Assembly (NCBI GenBank): GCA_002293145.1
Contig: DBCO01000007.1
Location: forward strand, 183,589 to 247,588
DNA length: 64,000 nt
From: Akkermansiaceae bacterium UBA956
GTDB lineage: Bacteria; Verrucomicrobiota; Verrucomicrobiia; Verrucomicrobiales; Akkermansiaceae
Reading direction: 5' to 3'
Positions 32,494-41,641 of this stretch are shown piece by piece. A model generated the notes under the pieces. It had not been told where the DNA came from. It was given only the letters and a program-made list of their open reading frames with translations, and made no database searches. Both the position numbers and the translations under genes were made by a program. Position 1 is the stretch's first letter, and each line of letters begins with the position of its first letter.

Positions 32494-34110
32494 ATGACAA
32501 GAATCTCGTTGTACTTGATTTCGATACTCACGCTCTTTTTCACAGCGTGCCAGAAGGAGACGCAAGTCGAGAAAGCAAATCGGGAAAAAATCTTGCTCGT
32601 TGGCAATGGCGGCGACCCGAAATCTCTCGATCTTCATTTGGTCACGGGCGTGATCGAGAGCAAGGTGATCGGCAGTTTGTTCGAGGGCTTGGTCGGTGAT
32701 CACCCACAAAGCGATACAGAAATGCCCTCCGCTGCCGCTGTTTCCTGGGAGCACAATGCCGACTACACGGAGTGGGTTTTTCAGTTGCGCCAAGGTGCCA
32801 AATGGTCTGATGGTGAACTGGTCACAGCACATGATTTTGTTTTTGCCTACAACCGCATGTTGCATCCTGAGCTTGCTGCTCCTTATGTTGAGATGTTGTA
32901 TTTCATCAAAAACGCAGAGGCTTATAACAAAGGGGAAATCATCGACTTCGCGAAGGTAGGTGTCAAAGCGGAAGGTGACTACACCCTGCGGATTCAGTTG
33001 AAAGAGCCTGTACCCTATTTGCCTGGAGTGACACGCCACTACACTTGGTTTCCCGTGCCGAAACACATTGTGCTGCAGCATGGAAAGATCTCCGACCGTT
33101 TTACCGAGTGGACTGATGTCGGGAACATTGTTGGCAATGGCGCCTTTGTTTTGCAATCATGGAAAATGAACGATCATGTGGCGGTGAAAAAAAATCCACA
33201 CTACTGGGATGTTGAGAATGTCAAACTCAATGGCGTGCGGTTTTTCCCGACTGAGAATACTTATACTGAGACGCGAGCATTTTTAGCAGGTCAGCTTCAC
33301 GTGACTTATCAACTGCCGCCCGATCTCGTGCCGAAAATGGAAAAAGAATATCCACAGTTTTTGCGCAAAGATCCTTATGTAGGATCGCGGTTTGTGCGCG
33401 TCAATGTCACCCGCCCGGCCCTGAATGATCCTCGCGTGCGGATGGCATTATCTCTCTCTCTCGATCGAAAGTCGCTTTGTGATACCGTATTGCAAGGTTT
33501 TGCCCCCGCCGATACTTTGTCACCAGATTTGGGTGCGTATCAACCAGAATCGGTGGTAGCTTATGATTTGGAAAAAGCCAGAGCACTGCTAGCAGAGGCT
33601 GGGTATCCGAACGGTAAAGGATTTCCTCGCTACTCAATCTTGATCGGTTCAGGAGGGACCCGGTCGACGAGTGAAGCGATTCAGGCGATGTGGAAAAAGA
33701 ACTTGAATATCTTGTTCGATATTCATGCAATGGACTATGGCTCATACATTTCCGCTCAGCAAAAGCTCGATTTCGATGTGACACTGGCTGGGTGGATTGG
33801 TGATTATCTCGATCCAACTACATTTTTGCTGATGTGGACTGAGGGCAACGGCAACAATAACACGGGGTGGCACAGTGACGATTTTGAAAAATTGCTCGAC
33901 GATGCTGCTCATTCGGCAGATCCGGCAGAGCGCCTGAAACTTTTCGTGCAAGCGGAGAAGCTCTTGATGGAGGAGCAGCCCATCATTCCCTTTGCGTGGC
34001 AGGCGAAAACGTATCTCCTGCAGCCCCAGGTGAAAAATTGGCAGCCACTTTTGTTAGATAATCACCCGTGGTCTGCCGTTGAACTAAACTCAGAGAAAGA
34101 AGCACCATGA
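32494..34110 (+). CDS. oppA: Peptide ABC transporter substrate-binding lipoprotein (OppA/family 5)
   Basis: 538 aa from the ATG at 32494 (MTRISLYLISILTLFFTACQ); the frame also extends upstream from a TTG. The lipobox FTAC marks a lipoprotein. The family-5 solute-binding signature is present: GDPKSLDLHLVTGV, SLFEGLVGDHPQ, WSDGELVTAHDFVFAYNR (~95-115) and WTEGNGNNNTGWHSDDFEKL near the C-terminus. It captures oligopeptides. It overlaps the permease gene by 4 bp (ATGA) and is co-transcribed with it and the next permease. Confidence 0.94.
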   Translation: MTRISLYLISILTLFFTACQKETQVEKANREKILLVGNGGDPKSLDLHLVTGVIESKVIGSLFEGLVGDHPQSDTEMPSAAAVSWEHNADYTEWVFQLRQGAKWSDGELVTAHDFVFAYNRMLHPELAAPYVEMLYFIKNAEAYNKGEIIDFAKVGVKAEGDYTLRIQLKEPVPYLPGVTRHYTWFPVPKHIVLQHGKISDRFTEWTDVGNIVGNGAFVLQSWKMNDHVAVKKNPHYWDVENVKLNGVRFFPTENTYTETRAFLAGQLHVTYQLPPDLVPKMEKEYPQFLRKDPYVGSRFVRVNVTRPALNDPRVRMALSLSLDRKSLCDTVLQGFAPADTLSPDLGAYQPESVVAYDLEKARALLAEAGYPNGKGFPRYSILIGSGGTRSTSEAIQAMWKKNLNILFDIHAMDYGSYISAQQKLDFDVTLAGWIGDYLDPTTFLLMWTEGNGNNNTGWHSDDFEKLLDDAAHSADPAERLKLFVQAEKLLMEEQPIIPFAWQAKTYLLQPQVKNWQPLLLDNHPWSAVELNSEKEAP

Positions 34111-35036
34111 TTGGCAAATTAATCAACCGCTTGTTGCAGGGGATTGTGGTCCTGTTCGTGCTCTACACGCTGACGTTTTTCCTAATTCGTGCGCTACCTT
34201 ATGGGCCTTTCCAAACCGAAAAAGCGATACCTGCTCATGTGATTGAAAAGCTCAAGACGCAGTTGGGCTTGGATCAACCATTGCATGTGCAATACATTCG
34301 TCCGTTAAAAAATATTTTGTTAGAAGGCAACCTCGGTGTTTCGACACGCCTCGAAGGTCGTCCTGTCAACGAGATCATGGCGCAGGCTTTTCCGGTTTCG
34401 ATTCACTTAGGTATTATGTCGATGATCCTCGCGATTCTCATCGGCTTGCCTGCCGGGGTGATCTCAGCATATAAGAAAAATAGCATGATTGATTATTTGT
34501 TGATGGCTACCGCGATGATCGGCCTGTGTTTGCCGTCCTTTGTCATTGGTCCGATTCTTGCGGAGTATCTTGGGCGTTCAAAGCAAATGTTTCCTGTGAT
34601 GGGCTGGGATGTGCGGCAAGTATCCACATGGGGGTTGCCTGTTTTTACTTTATCGCTTGGATACGCAGCCTACTTGGCTCGCTTGACTCGTTCGGGGGTG
34701 CTTGACGTCCTCTCACAAGATTTTGTGCGCACAGCCCGAGCGAAGGGAGTTTCAACAGTGAAAATCCTCGTGAAACATTGCCTCCGTGGTGGCTTGATTC
34801 CATCGGCGGCTTACATCGGTCCGGCATTTGCGGGGATCATTTCTGGATCTTTGGTCATTGAAGCTGTCTTTCAAGTGCCGGGATTAGGACGCCACTTCAT
34901 CAAGGCGATTGAAACGAACGATGCCAACGTGATTTTTGGAATTGTATTATTGTACGGCGCGCTTGTTACGCTAGGAAACATTGCATCGGACTTCCTCATC
35001 GCTTGGCTCAATCCGCGTTCTCGCGCTCAATCTTGA
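34107..35036 (+). CDS. oppB: Peptide ABC transporter permease OppB
   Basis: A 309-aa membrane protein with about six transmembrane helices. It has the OppB N-terminus (FVLYTLTFFLIRALP), an IMSMILAILIGLPAGVISA helix and the EAA loop RSGVLDVLSQDFVRTARAKG (~195-214), where ATP-binding subunits dock. It pairs with the OppC-type gene 6 bp downstream. No ATPase gene (OppD/OppF) is in the window, so those subunits must be encoded elsewhere. Confidence 0.94.
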   Translation: MIGKLINRLLQGIVVLFVLYTLTFFLIRALPYGPFQTEKAIPAHVIEKLKTQLGLDQPLHVQYIRPLKNILLEGNLGVSTRLEGRPVNEIMAQAFPVSIHLGIMSMILAILIGLPAGVISAYKKNSMIDYLLMATAMIGLCLPSFVIGPILAEYLGRSKQMFPVMGWDVRQVSTWGLPVFTLSLGYAAYLARLTRSGVLDVLSQDFVRTARAKGVSTVKILVKHCLRGGLIPSAAYIGPAFAGIISGSLVIEAVFQVPGLGRHFIKAIETNDANVIFGIVLLYGALVTLGNIASDFLIAWLNPRSRAQS

Positions 35037-35042
35037 TTTCTC

Positions 35043-36014
35043 ATGTCTCTTGTCATTCAAAAAGGAACTTCTCTTCGGGCCGATGCGATGCAGCGACTCA
35101 AGAAAAACCATGCTGCTGTTTTGGGTATGTATTTGCTGCTGCTGATTGTGCTAGCCGCGGTAATCTTGCCCTTTACGCCGCTTCTAGCTGATCCGAATGC
35201 GCAGGATTTGCTAGTGAAAAACACGCAGCCCAATCAGCAATATTGGTTCGGCACCGATCACCTAGGGCGTGATATATTCTCGAGGGTGTTTTATGGTGGG
35301 CGGATTTCAATTGCTGTGGCCGTATTGACGACTCTCGTGGCAGTGAGTATCGGTGTGATTTATGGCGCTGTGGCTGGATATGCCAGTAACAAGGTCGACG
35401 CCTTGATGATGCGCTGCGTGGACATTCTCTACGGTATGCCGTTCCTGGTGGTGGTAATTTTGTTAGGAAAAGTGCTCGAAAACATGACGGCGGCGTGGGC
35501 TGCTGATTTGGTCGATCTATTTACTGCAGATACTGATAGCGATGATAAAATTAATGCGGTGCGCACAGCAATCGAGCCCTTAGTGACGATGGTTCCTTTG
35601 TTTCTAGCGATTGGTGCGCTGTCATGGTTGACGATCTCACGGATCGTGCGCGCACAGGTGCAGAGCATCAAAAAACTCGAATACATTGAGGCGGCGCGTT
35701 CACTCGGGCTTTCTCACTTTACTATTTTATTTCGTCACATTTTGCCGAACTGCATCGGTCCGATCATTGTGTATACCACGCTGACGATTCCAGGCGTGAT
35801 GTTGTTTGAAGCAGTTTTGTCATTCCTCGGTTTGGGATTGAAGCCGCCCAACAGTTCTTGGGGTGTATTGATTAAGGAGGGCGCTGATATGATGCTGACC
35901 AATCCTTGGTTGCTGTTTTTTCCTAGCCTGTTTTTCTCGCTTACCTTGTTATCATTGAATTTCCTTGGAGATGGACTGCGTGATGCGTTGGATCCTAAGT
36001 CTTCGAAGGATTGA
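35043..36014 (+). CDS. oppC: Peptide ABC transporter permease OppC
   Basis: A 323-aa permease with an N-terminal OppC-N region and the DLFSRVFYGGRIS-like motif (GTDHLGRDIFSRVFYGG), then helices and an EAA loop (QSIKKLEYIEAARSLGLS, ~215). It carries a large loop (~140-185; DLFTADTDSDDKINAVRTAI) that may be lineage-specific. It forms the channel with OppB. Last gene of the transporter group; a GH13 gene starts 39 bp later. Confidence 0.94.
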   Translation: MSLVIQKGTSLRADAMQRLKKNHAAVLGMYLLLLIVLAAVILPFTPLLADPNAQDLLVKNTQPNQQYWFGTDHLGRDIFSRVFYGGRISIAVAVLTTLVAVSIGVIYGAVAGYASNKVDALMMRCVDILYGMPFLVVVILLGKVLENMTAAWAADLVDLFTADTDSDDKINAVRTAIEPLVTMVPLFLAIGALSWLTISRIVRAQVQSIKKLEYIEAARSLGLSHFTILFRHILPNCIGPIIVYTTLTIPGVMLFEAVLSFLGLGLKPPNSSWGVLIKEGADMMLTNPWLLFFPSLFFSLTLLSLNFLGDGLRDALDPKSSKD

Positions 36015-36053
36015 TAGGGTGATGAAGCGTTTCCTTTGAATGCATCCTCACTC

Positions 36054-37859
36054 ATGTCGATTTCTCGTTCCACACGTCCGCGCATCTATCAGCTTTTTGT
36101 GCGATTGTTTGGCAACGCCAATCAAACTAGGAAATGGAATGGCACACTGAAGGATAATGGCTGCGGCAAGTTCGAGGATATCAATGATGCAGCATTGCTA
36201 TCACTGCGTGATCTGGGAATCAGCCATCTTTGGCTCACGGGGGTGCTGGAGCACGCATCTGGCACGGCATATGGATGTCGACCGGCAGACGATGCGATCT
36301 TGTTGAAGGGTATAGCTGGAAGCCCCTATGCGATTCGTGATTATTTTGATGTAAGTCCAGACTACGCGCAGAATCCTGAACAGCGTATGGATGAGTTCCG
36401 CTCCTTGTTAGCTCGGTGTGAGGCTTATGGTCTGAAAACCATCATCGACTTCGTACCGAATCATGTAGCGCGGTCGTATCGATCTGATATTTTTGACGAG
36501 GAAGACCTGGGGCGTGATGATGACTGTTCAGTCTTTTTTTGCAGAGATAATCATTTTTTTTATTTACAACCTGGTGATTCAGGAAGCGGTCCGCCGCTGC
36601 GGTTACCAACAGAGGGCATAGCGAGCAGTGATGGACGATTTGCGCCAGAGACTCACATTGGGCGTGTTACGGGAAATAATGCAATTACCTGGGCACCTAG
36701 CCGGCACGATTGGTATGATACAGTTAAATTGAATTACGGACATGATTTTCGGCATGGTCGAGATACGTCGCACTTGCCCGGAGCTGATGCTACGCTCGAA
36801 GAAGTGCCCCGCACATGGCGCTCAATGGATCGCATCTTGTCCTACTGGCAGGAGATGGGGGTAAGCGGATTCCGAGTGGACATGGCGCACATGGTGCCGA
36901 TGGAATTTTGGGCTTGGCTGGTTACGCGTGCACGTCAGCGCAACGCATCCGTGTTTTTTATGGCCGAAGCTTACGACAATGACCCAGCAAAACTATGTGA
37001 CGGGCATGTGCTCGATGAGTTACTCGCCGTAGGATTTGATGCGGTTTATGACGATCCCATTTACGATGCTCTGATGGGACTCTATGATGAGGGTAAGTGG
37101 TGTAATGATCTCGATGCGCTGATTTTTACAGGCGGAAGATTTCATCGCTCGCTCCGCTATGGAGAAAATCATGATGAAGTCCGCCTAGCAGCTCGTGGTG
37201 AATGGGCTGACCTAGGAAGTAAAGTTGGCAAGCCTGTTTGTGCGGCACTTTTTGCAATGGGACGTGGCCCCGTGATGATCTACAATGGACAAGAGCTCGG
37301 CGAACGGGCTGATGGCTCAGAGGGCTTTGCGGGAGACAATGGCAGAACGTCGATTTTCGATTATTGGTCAATGCCGGCGCAGATTCCTTGGATCAATGAT
37401 GGTCGCTATGATGGCGCAGGGCTCGACGCAGATACAAAGGTATTGCGTCACTGGTATGGGCGCTTATTGCATGTCATTCAGCAGCCAGCTTTCGAGCATG
37501 GGGAGTTTTATGGTTTGAATTTCGCCAATCGCGATAATCCAAATTTTGGTCGCATGGCGGATGACTCTTGCAGTGGACATTGGCTCTACGCCTTTCTACG
37601 CCGCGATCAAGTCAGCGGACATGCGGTATTGGTCTTAATCAATTTTCATGCCACTGCGGAAATGCAAAATCTTACGGTAAGCATACCTGAGGAGGCTTGG
37701 GATTGGCTTGGTGTGCCGAAAGCAGATCGCTTCAAGCATGCGAGGGATTTACTCACAGATCATTGTTTTGCTGCGGAAATTCTAGGCAACGAGATTTGCG
37801 TCCCAAGTCTGTTAGCCTGCAATGCTTTGATGTTAGAAATTTTGCAGTCGCAGATTTAA
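36054..37859 (+). CDS. GH13 alpha-amylase-family glycosidase
   Basis: 601 aa from the ATG at 36054 (a TTG lies at 36036). A (beta/alpha)8 barrel with the four GH13 regions: DFVPNHVAR (I), GFRVDMAHM with the nucleophile Asp (II), FMAEAYDND with the acid/base Glu (III), and GENHDEVRLA (IV). No signal peptide, so it acts in the cytoplasm on maltodextrins or related alpha-glucans. The exact specificity cannot be told by eye; there is no trehalose- or branching-enzyme signature I can name. Its stop overlaps the lspA stop on the other strand by 4 bp. Confidence 0.88.
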   Translation: MSISRSTRPRIYQLFVRLFGNANQTRKWNGTLKDNGCGKFEDINDAALLSLRDLGISHLWLTGVLEHASGTAYGCRPADDAILLKGIAGSPYAIRDYFDVSPDYAQNPEQRMDEFRSLLARCEAYGLKTIIDFVPNHVARSYRSDIFDEEDLGRDDDCSVFFCRDNHFFYLQPGDSGSGPPLRLPTEGIASSDGRFAPETHIGRVTGNNAITWAPSRHDWYDTVKLNYGHDFRHGRDTSHLPGADATLEEVPRTWRSMDRILSYWQEMGVSGFRVDMAHMVPMEFWAWLVTRARQRNASVFFMAEAYDNDPAKLCDGHVLDELLAVGFDAVYDDPIYDALMGLYDEGKWCNDLDALIFTGGRFHRSLRYGENHDEVRLAARGEWADLGSKVGKPVCAALFAMGRGPVMIYNGQELGERADGSEGFAGDNGRTSIFDYWSMPAQIPWINDGRYDGAGLDADTKVLRHWYGRLLHVIQQPAFEHGEFYGLNFANRDNPNFGRMADDSCSGHWLYAFLRRDQVSGHAVLVLINFHATAEMQNLTVSIPEEAWDWLGVPKADRFKHARDLLTDHCFAAEILGNEICVPSLLACNALMLEILQSQI

Positions 37860-38449
37860 CCGACTGCTTTCTTTTTCGCCTTCAGTGCTTTTTCTTCGAG
37901 AAAACCAGAAATGAACAGCAGGCTCGCAGCAATGCAAACGCAGGAATCGGCGACATTGAATGTCGGCCACCAGCCACCGCTTCGGGGCATGATTTTTGCG
38001 AAGCCGGGAAGCCATACGCTAATGAAATCGACAACGTAGCCCTCCGATAAACGAGTCCAGAAACTCTCTTCTGCGTAGCGCTTGAGCTGAAATCCTTGGA
38101 AAACACGATCGGTGAAATTACCAAAAATCCCGGCCAAGAGCAGAGCCACTGCAAGCTTTGCTGGCTTTGTCGAAAACAATCCTTTTTTCCAGAAATAACC
38201 GATGCCAAAGAGCGCGAGCATGGGCACGAAGAAAAACACGATCGGTGCCCAATTACTGCCATGACCTATTCCAAATGCGACGCCTTGATTGTGCACGCGG
38301 ATGATTTCAAACCAACTGGTGATTTCGATCTCGCGATTGCCATAGCCCGGTTCGGGAAAGGTCAGGACGATCCACCATTTGCTGATTTGATCTAGCACGT
38401 AGAGAGGCAACGTGATGAAGCAAATGAGATTGCGCGGGCTGAGGTTCAT
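37856..38449 (-). CDS. lspA: Lipoprotein signal peptidase (signal peptidase II)
   Basis: A 197-aa membrane protein with four helices: the start LPLYVLDQISKWWIV, GVAFG, the first catalytic Asp region GIFGNFTDRVFQGF and the second FNVADSCVCIA. It removes the signal of prolipoproteins after diacylglyceryl transfer and would serve the several lipoproteins in this window. It follows ileS by 8 bp, the classic ileS-lspA arrangement. Confidence 0.95.
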   Translation of the reverse strand: MNLSPRNLICFITLPLYVLDQISKWWIVLTFPEPGYGNREIEITSWFEIIRVHNQGVAFGIGHGSNWAPIVFFFVPMLALFGIGYFWKKGLFSTKPAKLAVALLLAGIFGNFTDRVFQGFQLKRYAEESFWTRLSEGYVVDFISVWLPGFAKIMPRSGGWWPTFNVADSCVCIAASLLFISGFLEEKALKAKKKAVG

Positions 38450-38457
38450 GGCATTTT

Positions 38458-41178
38458 TTAGGCGGATTGGATGACATCATCGCAACGTTGGCAGAGACCA
38501 CTCTCGAGCAAAGGCTCATGGCGGCGACAGCGTGGGCAAAGGGGTAACTCCGTTTTGCGCGCAGTGGCACTAAGATTACCTCCAACCTTAACATCGAGTT
38601 CCGCGATGATGAAAAATTCTTTCATTGATTCAATATCGCGCAGAGCGGTTAGCGCGATGTCATCAGCAGGAATGGTGAGCGTGATGGCGGCCTCATTATT
38701 TCGTGAAAACTCTTTGGCTTGAATGCGTGGCTCGATCGCTGTTTGGATCGCGTAGCGGATCTCAAACAAGCGGCTCATGAGTTGCGTGGCATCGCCACTC
38801 GCATGGAGCGGATTTGCGGCGGGGAAGTCTTGTTCGTGGATGCTACCGTTGGTAAAGGTCGCATGTTCCCATGCCTCATCGGCGGTGTAAACAAGGATCG
38901 GTGCGAGCAAGCGAGTGATGCTGCTGAAGAGTTCATACATCGCTGTTTGCGAGGCGCGACGACGCAGAGACCCCGCTGCATCACAATACATCCTGTCTTT
39001 CGTCACATCGACATACACAGCACTCAACTCAGTAGTGCAGAATTGATTCAGTGAGTTGAATACCTTGCGGAACTCAAAATTTTCATAGGCCTTGCTACAC
39101 TCTGCGACTACATCGTTCAGGCGTTCCAGAATCCAACGATCCAGCAACGGCATTTCCTCAGGTGTCACCGCATCTTTTGCTGGATCAAATCCTTCGAGAT
39201 TTCCTAACAGAATGCGCAGGGTGTTCCGCAATCGTCGGTATGGTTCTGCGACTTGCTTGAACAGGTCTTCGCTAAAGGGAACCTCGCTCTGCCAGTCGAC
39301 TGACGAAACCCAGAGACGCAGGATGTCGGCACCGTATTTGTTGTAGAAAAACGCGGCATCAGTTGGCTTGCCCGCTTTGGCGGCATCGGACTTGGAGATT
39401 TTCTTTTTGTCTTTATCCACCACGAAGCCGTGAGTGAGGACGGATTTGTAAGGTGCAGAATTACGATATGCGACGCTGAGCATCAGCGAACTCTGAAACC
39501 AACCGCGGTGCTGGTCGGTAGCTTCCAAGTAAAGATCAGCAGGTCCGTGAAGTTGTGGATTGCGATCTACCACAGCAACGTGTGAACAACCGCTATCGAT
39601 CCATACGTCGAGGGTATCACGGCATTTTTTGACGCCTACTGGTAAACCTAACAATTGCGCAAGCTCGTCATCAGTTTTCTCAAACCACACATTGGTGCCT
39701 TCTGTTTCGACGAGATCTGCGACCTTGCGGGCAAGATCGGCAGAGAGGATCACAGAGCCATCTTCTTGATAGAAAACGGGAAGGGGGACGCCCCAAGTCC
39801 GTTGGCGGGAAATACACCAATCGGGGCGAGCTTCGACAGTGCCATAGATGCGATTGCGGCCCCAAGCGGGCAGCCAAGTGACTTGATCGATTTCCTCCAG
39901 CGCGCGACCACGGATGCCATCGAGCGATATGAAAAACTGTTCCACCGCACGGAATATGATCGGAGTTTTCGAGCGCCAGCAATGCGGATAGCTGTGTTTG
40001 TAGTCTTCACGACCTAACAGAAGTCCTTTGGCCGCTAGCATATTTATGATCGGCTCGTTGCTAGCAAATACATGCTTTCCTAGCAACTCAGGCATTACCG
40101 CTTCCTCGGTGAAATTGCCATTGTCATCAACGGGCGATAGCAGGCCGAGTTTGTTTTGCATGCCAGCTACGTAGTCATCAGCGCCATGACCAGGGGCGAT
40201 GTGAACAGCACCGGTTCCAGTCTCGGTCGTGACAAAATTCGCAAGAATCACCCGCGAGGTGCGGTTGACAAGTGGATGCTGCGCTTCCAGTCCTTCAAAA
40301 GCGCGACCTTTTTCCTCACGCAAAGTCTCAACCAAGGCGTAGCCTGTTTTTGCGGAAAATGTTTCGATCAGCTCGCGTACGATCACGAAAACATCTGAGT
40401 TGCCGTCTTTCTCAAATCGACCAACCACATAGGTGAATTCCGGATGCAGCGCGATGCCGAGGTTGGCAGGAAGAGTCCAAGGAGTGGTGGTCCAGATTAC
40501 CATCGATTCGCCAGAGTCATTGGTGAGCGGGAATTTGACGAAAATCGCAGGGCTAGTTTTATCGGCATACTCCACTTCAGCCTCGGCCAAGGCAGTGTGT
40601 GCGCCATACGACCACTGCACGGGTTTGCGGCTTTGGTAGATGCGATTGTCCTCGACCATCTTTGCGAACACGCGAAGGATGTCCGCCTCATAGGTAGGAG
40701 CCATGGTTAGGTAAGGATTTTCCCAGTCACCAAAAACGCCGAGTCGGCGAAATGACGCGCGCTGAATGTCGATGAATTTGAGCGCAAATTCTGTACAACG
40801 ACGACGAATCTCACCGGGCTCCAATCCTGTGGCTTGCTTTACGACCTTGAACTCGATCGGCAGACCATGGCAATCCCAACCGGGCACGAAAGGCACGGCG
40901 AAGCCAGCCATCGTTTTGGACTTCACCACCAGATCTTTGAGTACCTTATTGAGCGCTGTGCCCATGTGAACATCGCCGTTCGCGAATGGTGGGCCATCGT
41001 GCAGAATGAAATGGGGCGCCTTCTGATCCAATCGGCGTTGCAGGATGTTTTGGTATAAATTCCGTCCCTCCCATGCAGCCAAGCGCTTGGGTTCATTGTC
41101 CACCAAATCCGCTCGCATCGGAAAATTGGTCTGTGGCAATGTGATCGTGTCTTTGTAATTCTTCGCTGCCTCGCTCAT
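38458..41178 (-). CDS. ileS: Isoleucyl-tRNA synthetase
   Basis: A 906-aa class I synthetase. The HIGH-type motif is GDVHMGTALNKVLKD (~71; HMGT replaces HIGH), and the KMSKS-type loop is KKKISKSDAAKAG (~592). The CP1 editing domain lies between. The C-terminus has the zinc-binding end LCPRCRRHEPLLESGLCQRC, typical of the bacterial IleS type. It charges tRNA-Ile. It lies 8 bp upstream of lspA. Confidence 0.97.
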   Translation of the reverse strand: MSEAAKNYKDTITLPQTNFPMRADLVDNEPKRLAAWEGRNLYQNILQRRLDQKAPHFILHDGPPFANGDVHMGTALNKVLKDLVVKSKTMAGFAVPFVPGWDCHGLPIEFKVVKQATGLEPGEIRRRCTEFALKFIDIQRASFRRLGVFGDWENPYLTMAPTYEADILRVFAKMVEDNRIYQSRKPVQWSYGAHTALAEAEVEYADKTSPAIFVKFPLTNDSGESMVIWTTTPWTLPANLGIALHPEFTYVVGRFEKDGNSDVFVIVRELIETFSAKTGYALVETLREEKGRAFEGLEAQHPLVNRTSRVILANFVTTETGTGAVHIAPGHGADDYVAGMQNKLGLLSPVDDNGNFTEEAVMPELLGKHVFASNEPIINMLAAKGLLLGREDYKHSYPHCWRSKTPIIFRAVEQFFISLDGIRGRALEEIDQVTWLPAWGRNRIYGTVEARPDWCISRQRTWGVPLPVFYQEDGSVILSADLARKVADLVETEGTNVWFEKTDDELAQLLGLPVGVKKCRDTLDVWIDSGCSHVAVVDRNPQLHGPADLYLEATDQHRGWFQSSLMLSVAYRNSAPYKSVLTHGFVVDKDKKKISKSDAAKAGKPTDAAFFYNKYGADILRLWVSSVDWQSEVPFSEDLFKQVAEPYRRLRNTLRILLGNLEGFDPAKDAVTPEEMPLLDRWILERLNDVVAECSKAYENFEFRKVFNSLNQFCTTELSAVYVDVTKDRMYCDAAGSLRRRASQTAMYELFSSITRLLAPILVYTADEAWEHATFTNGSIHEQDFPAANPLHASGDATQLMSRLFEIRYAIQTAIEPRIQAKEFSRNNEAAITLTIPADDIALTALRDIESMKEFFIIAELDVKVGGNLSATARKTELPLCPRCRRHEPLLESGLCQRCDDVIQSA

Positions 41179-41554
41179 AGTTAGAACGGCGAGACTACAC
41201 GGTACGAATCATAGGTCAAGCGAGAGGTCAAGAAAGATCCGAGGAAAATGGGTGAAATCAGTATCAAAGACATGCCTACAAGAGTTTTCGTATTCTGCAT
41301 CGGGCAAGATATTGCGATGATCATTCTTGACATGATTTTTGAGCTCCTCATTTGTTCTCTGGCTTCTTCACCATTACCTCCGAAAAAAATGAGCTTGGAG
41401 CACTGCGGAGCGAGTTACTAAGCGATCTAAGGCCAAAAGGTATGCATCGAGATTTCATCTCAAACTGAGCCTCAAGGTTGCGACGAGTAAGAAGATCAAA
41501 GCAGAGCTGAGCAATCATACCAACGCTTCTGCAGAATCATCCTATTTCTTCGCT
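41179..41554. other. Intergenic stretch, no gene recognised
   Basis: Between ileS and the M16 protease terminator. No promoter, RNA or coherent coding frame was found. A ~60-codon open frame runs through the terminator and is not convincing. Confidence 0.45.
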
Positions 41555-41608
41555 GAAAAAACCCAAGTGCATGGCTTTTCGGCTGTAGCACTTGGGGTTG
41601 TATTTTTT
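41555..41608 (-). terminator. Terminator of the M16 protease gene
   Basis: Stem AACCCAAGTGC / GCACTTGGGGTT with a long loop. An A run before it on the plus strand gives U on minus-strand RNA; a T run after it could also make it work in the other direction. Confidence 0.65.
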
Positions 41609-41641
41609 GAACACTCGACCGATTCAGGTCGGTGTTAGTAG

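Noticed and set aside
36054..37859. Trehalose synthase or branching enzyme assignment for the GH13 gene
   Set aside because: The four GH13 regions are clear, but nothing specific to those subfamilies was seen, so only the family is named.
41440..41640. ~60-codon open frame before the M16 gene
   Set aside because: It runs straight through the terminator hairpin and has no good start or known motif.
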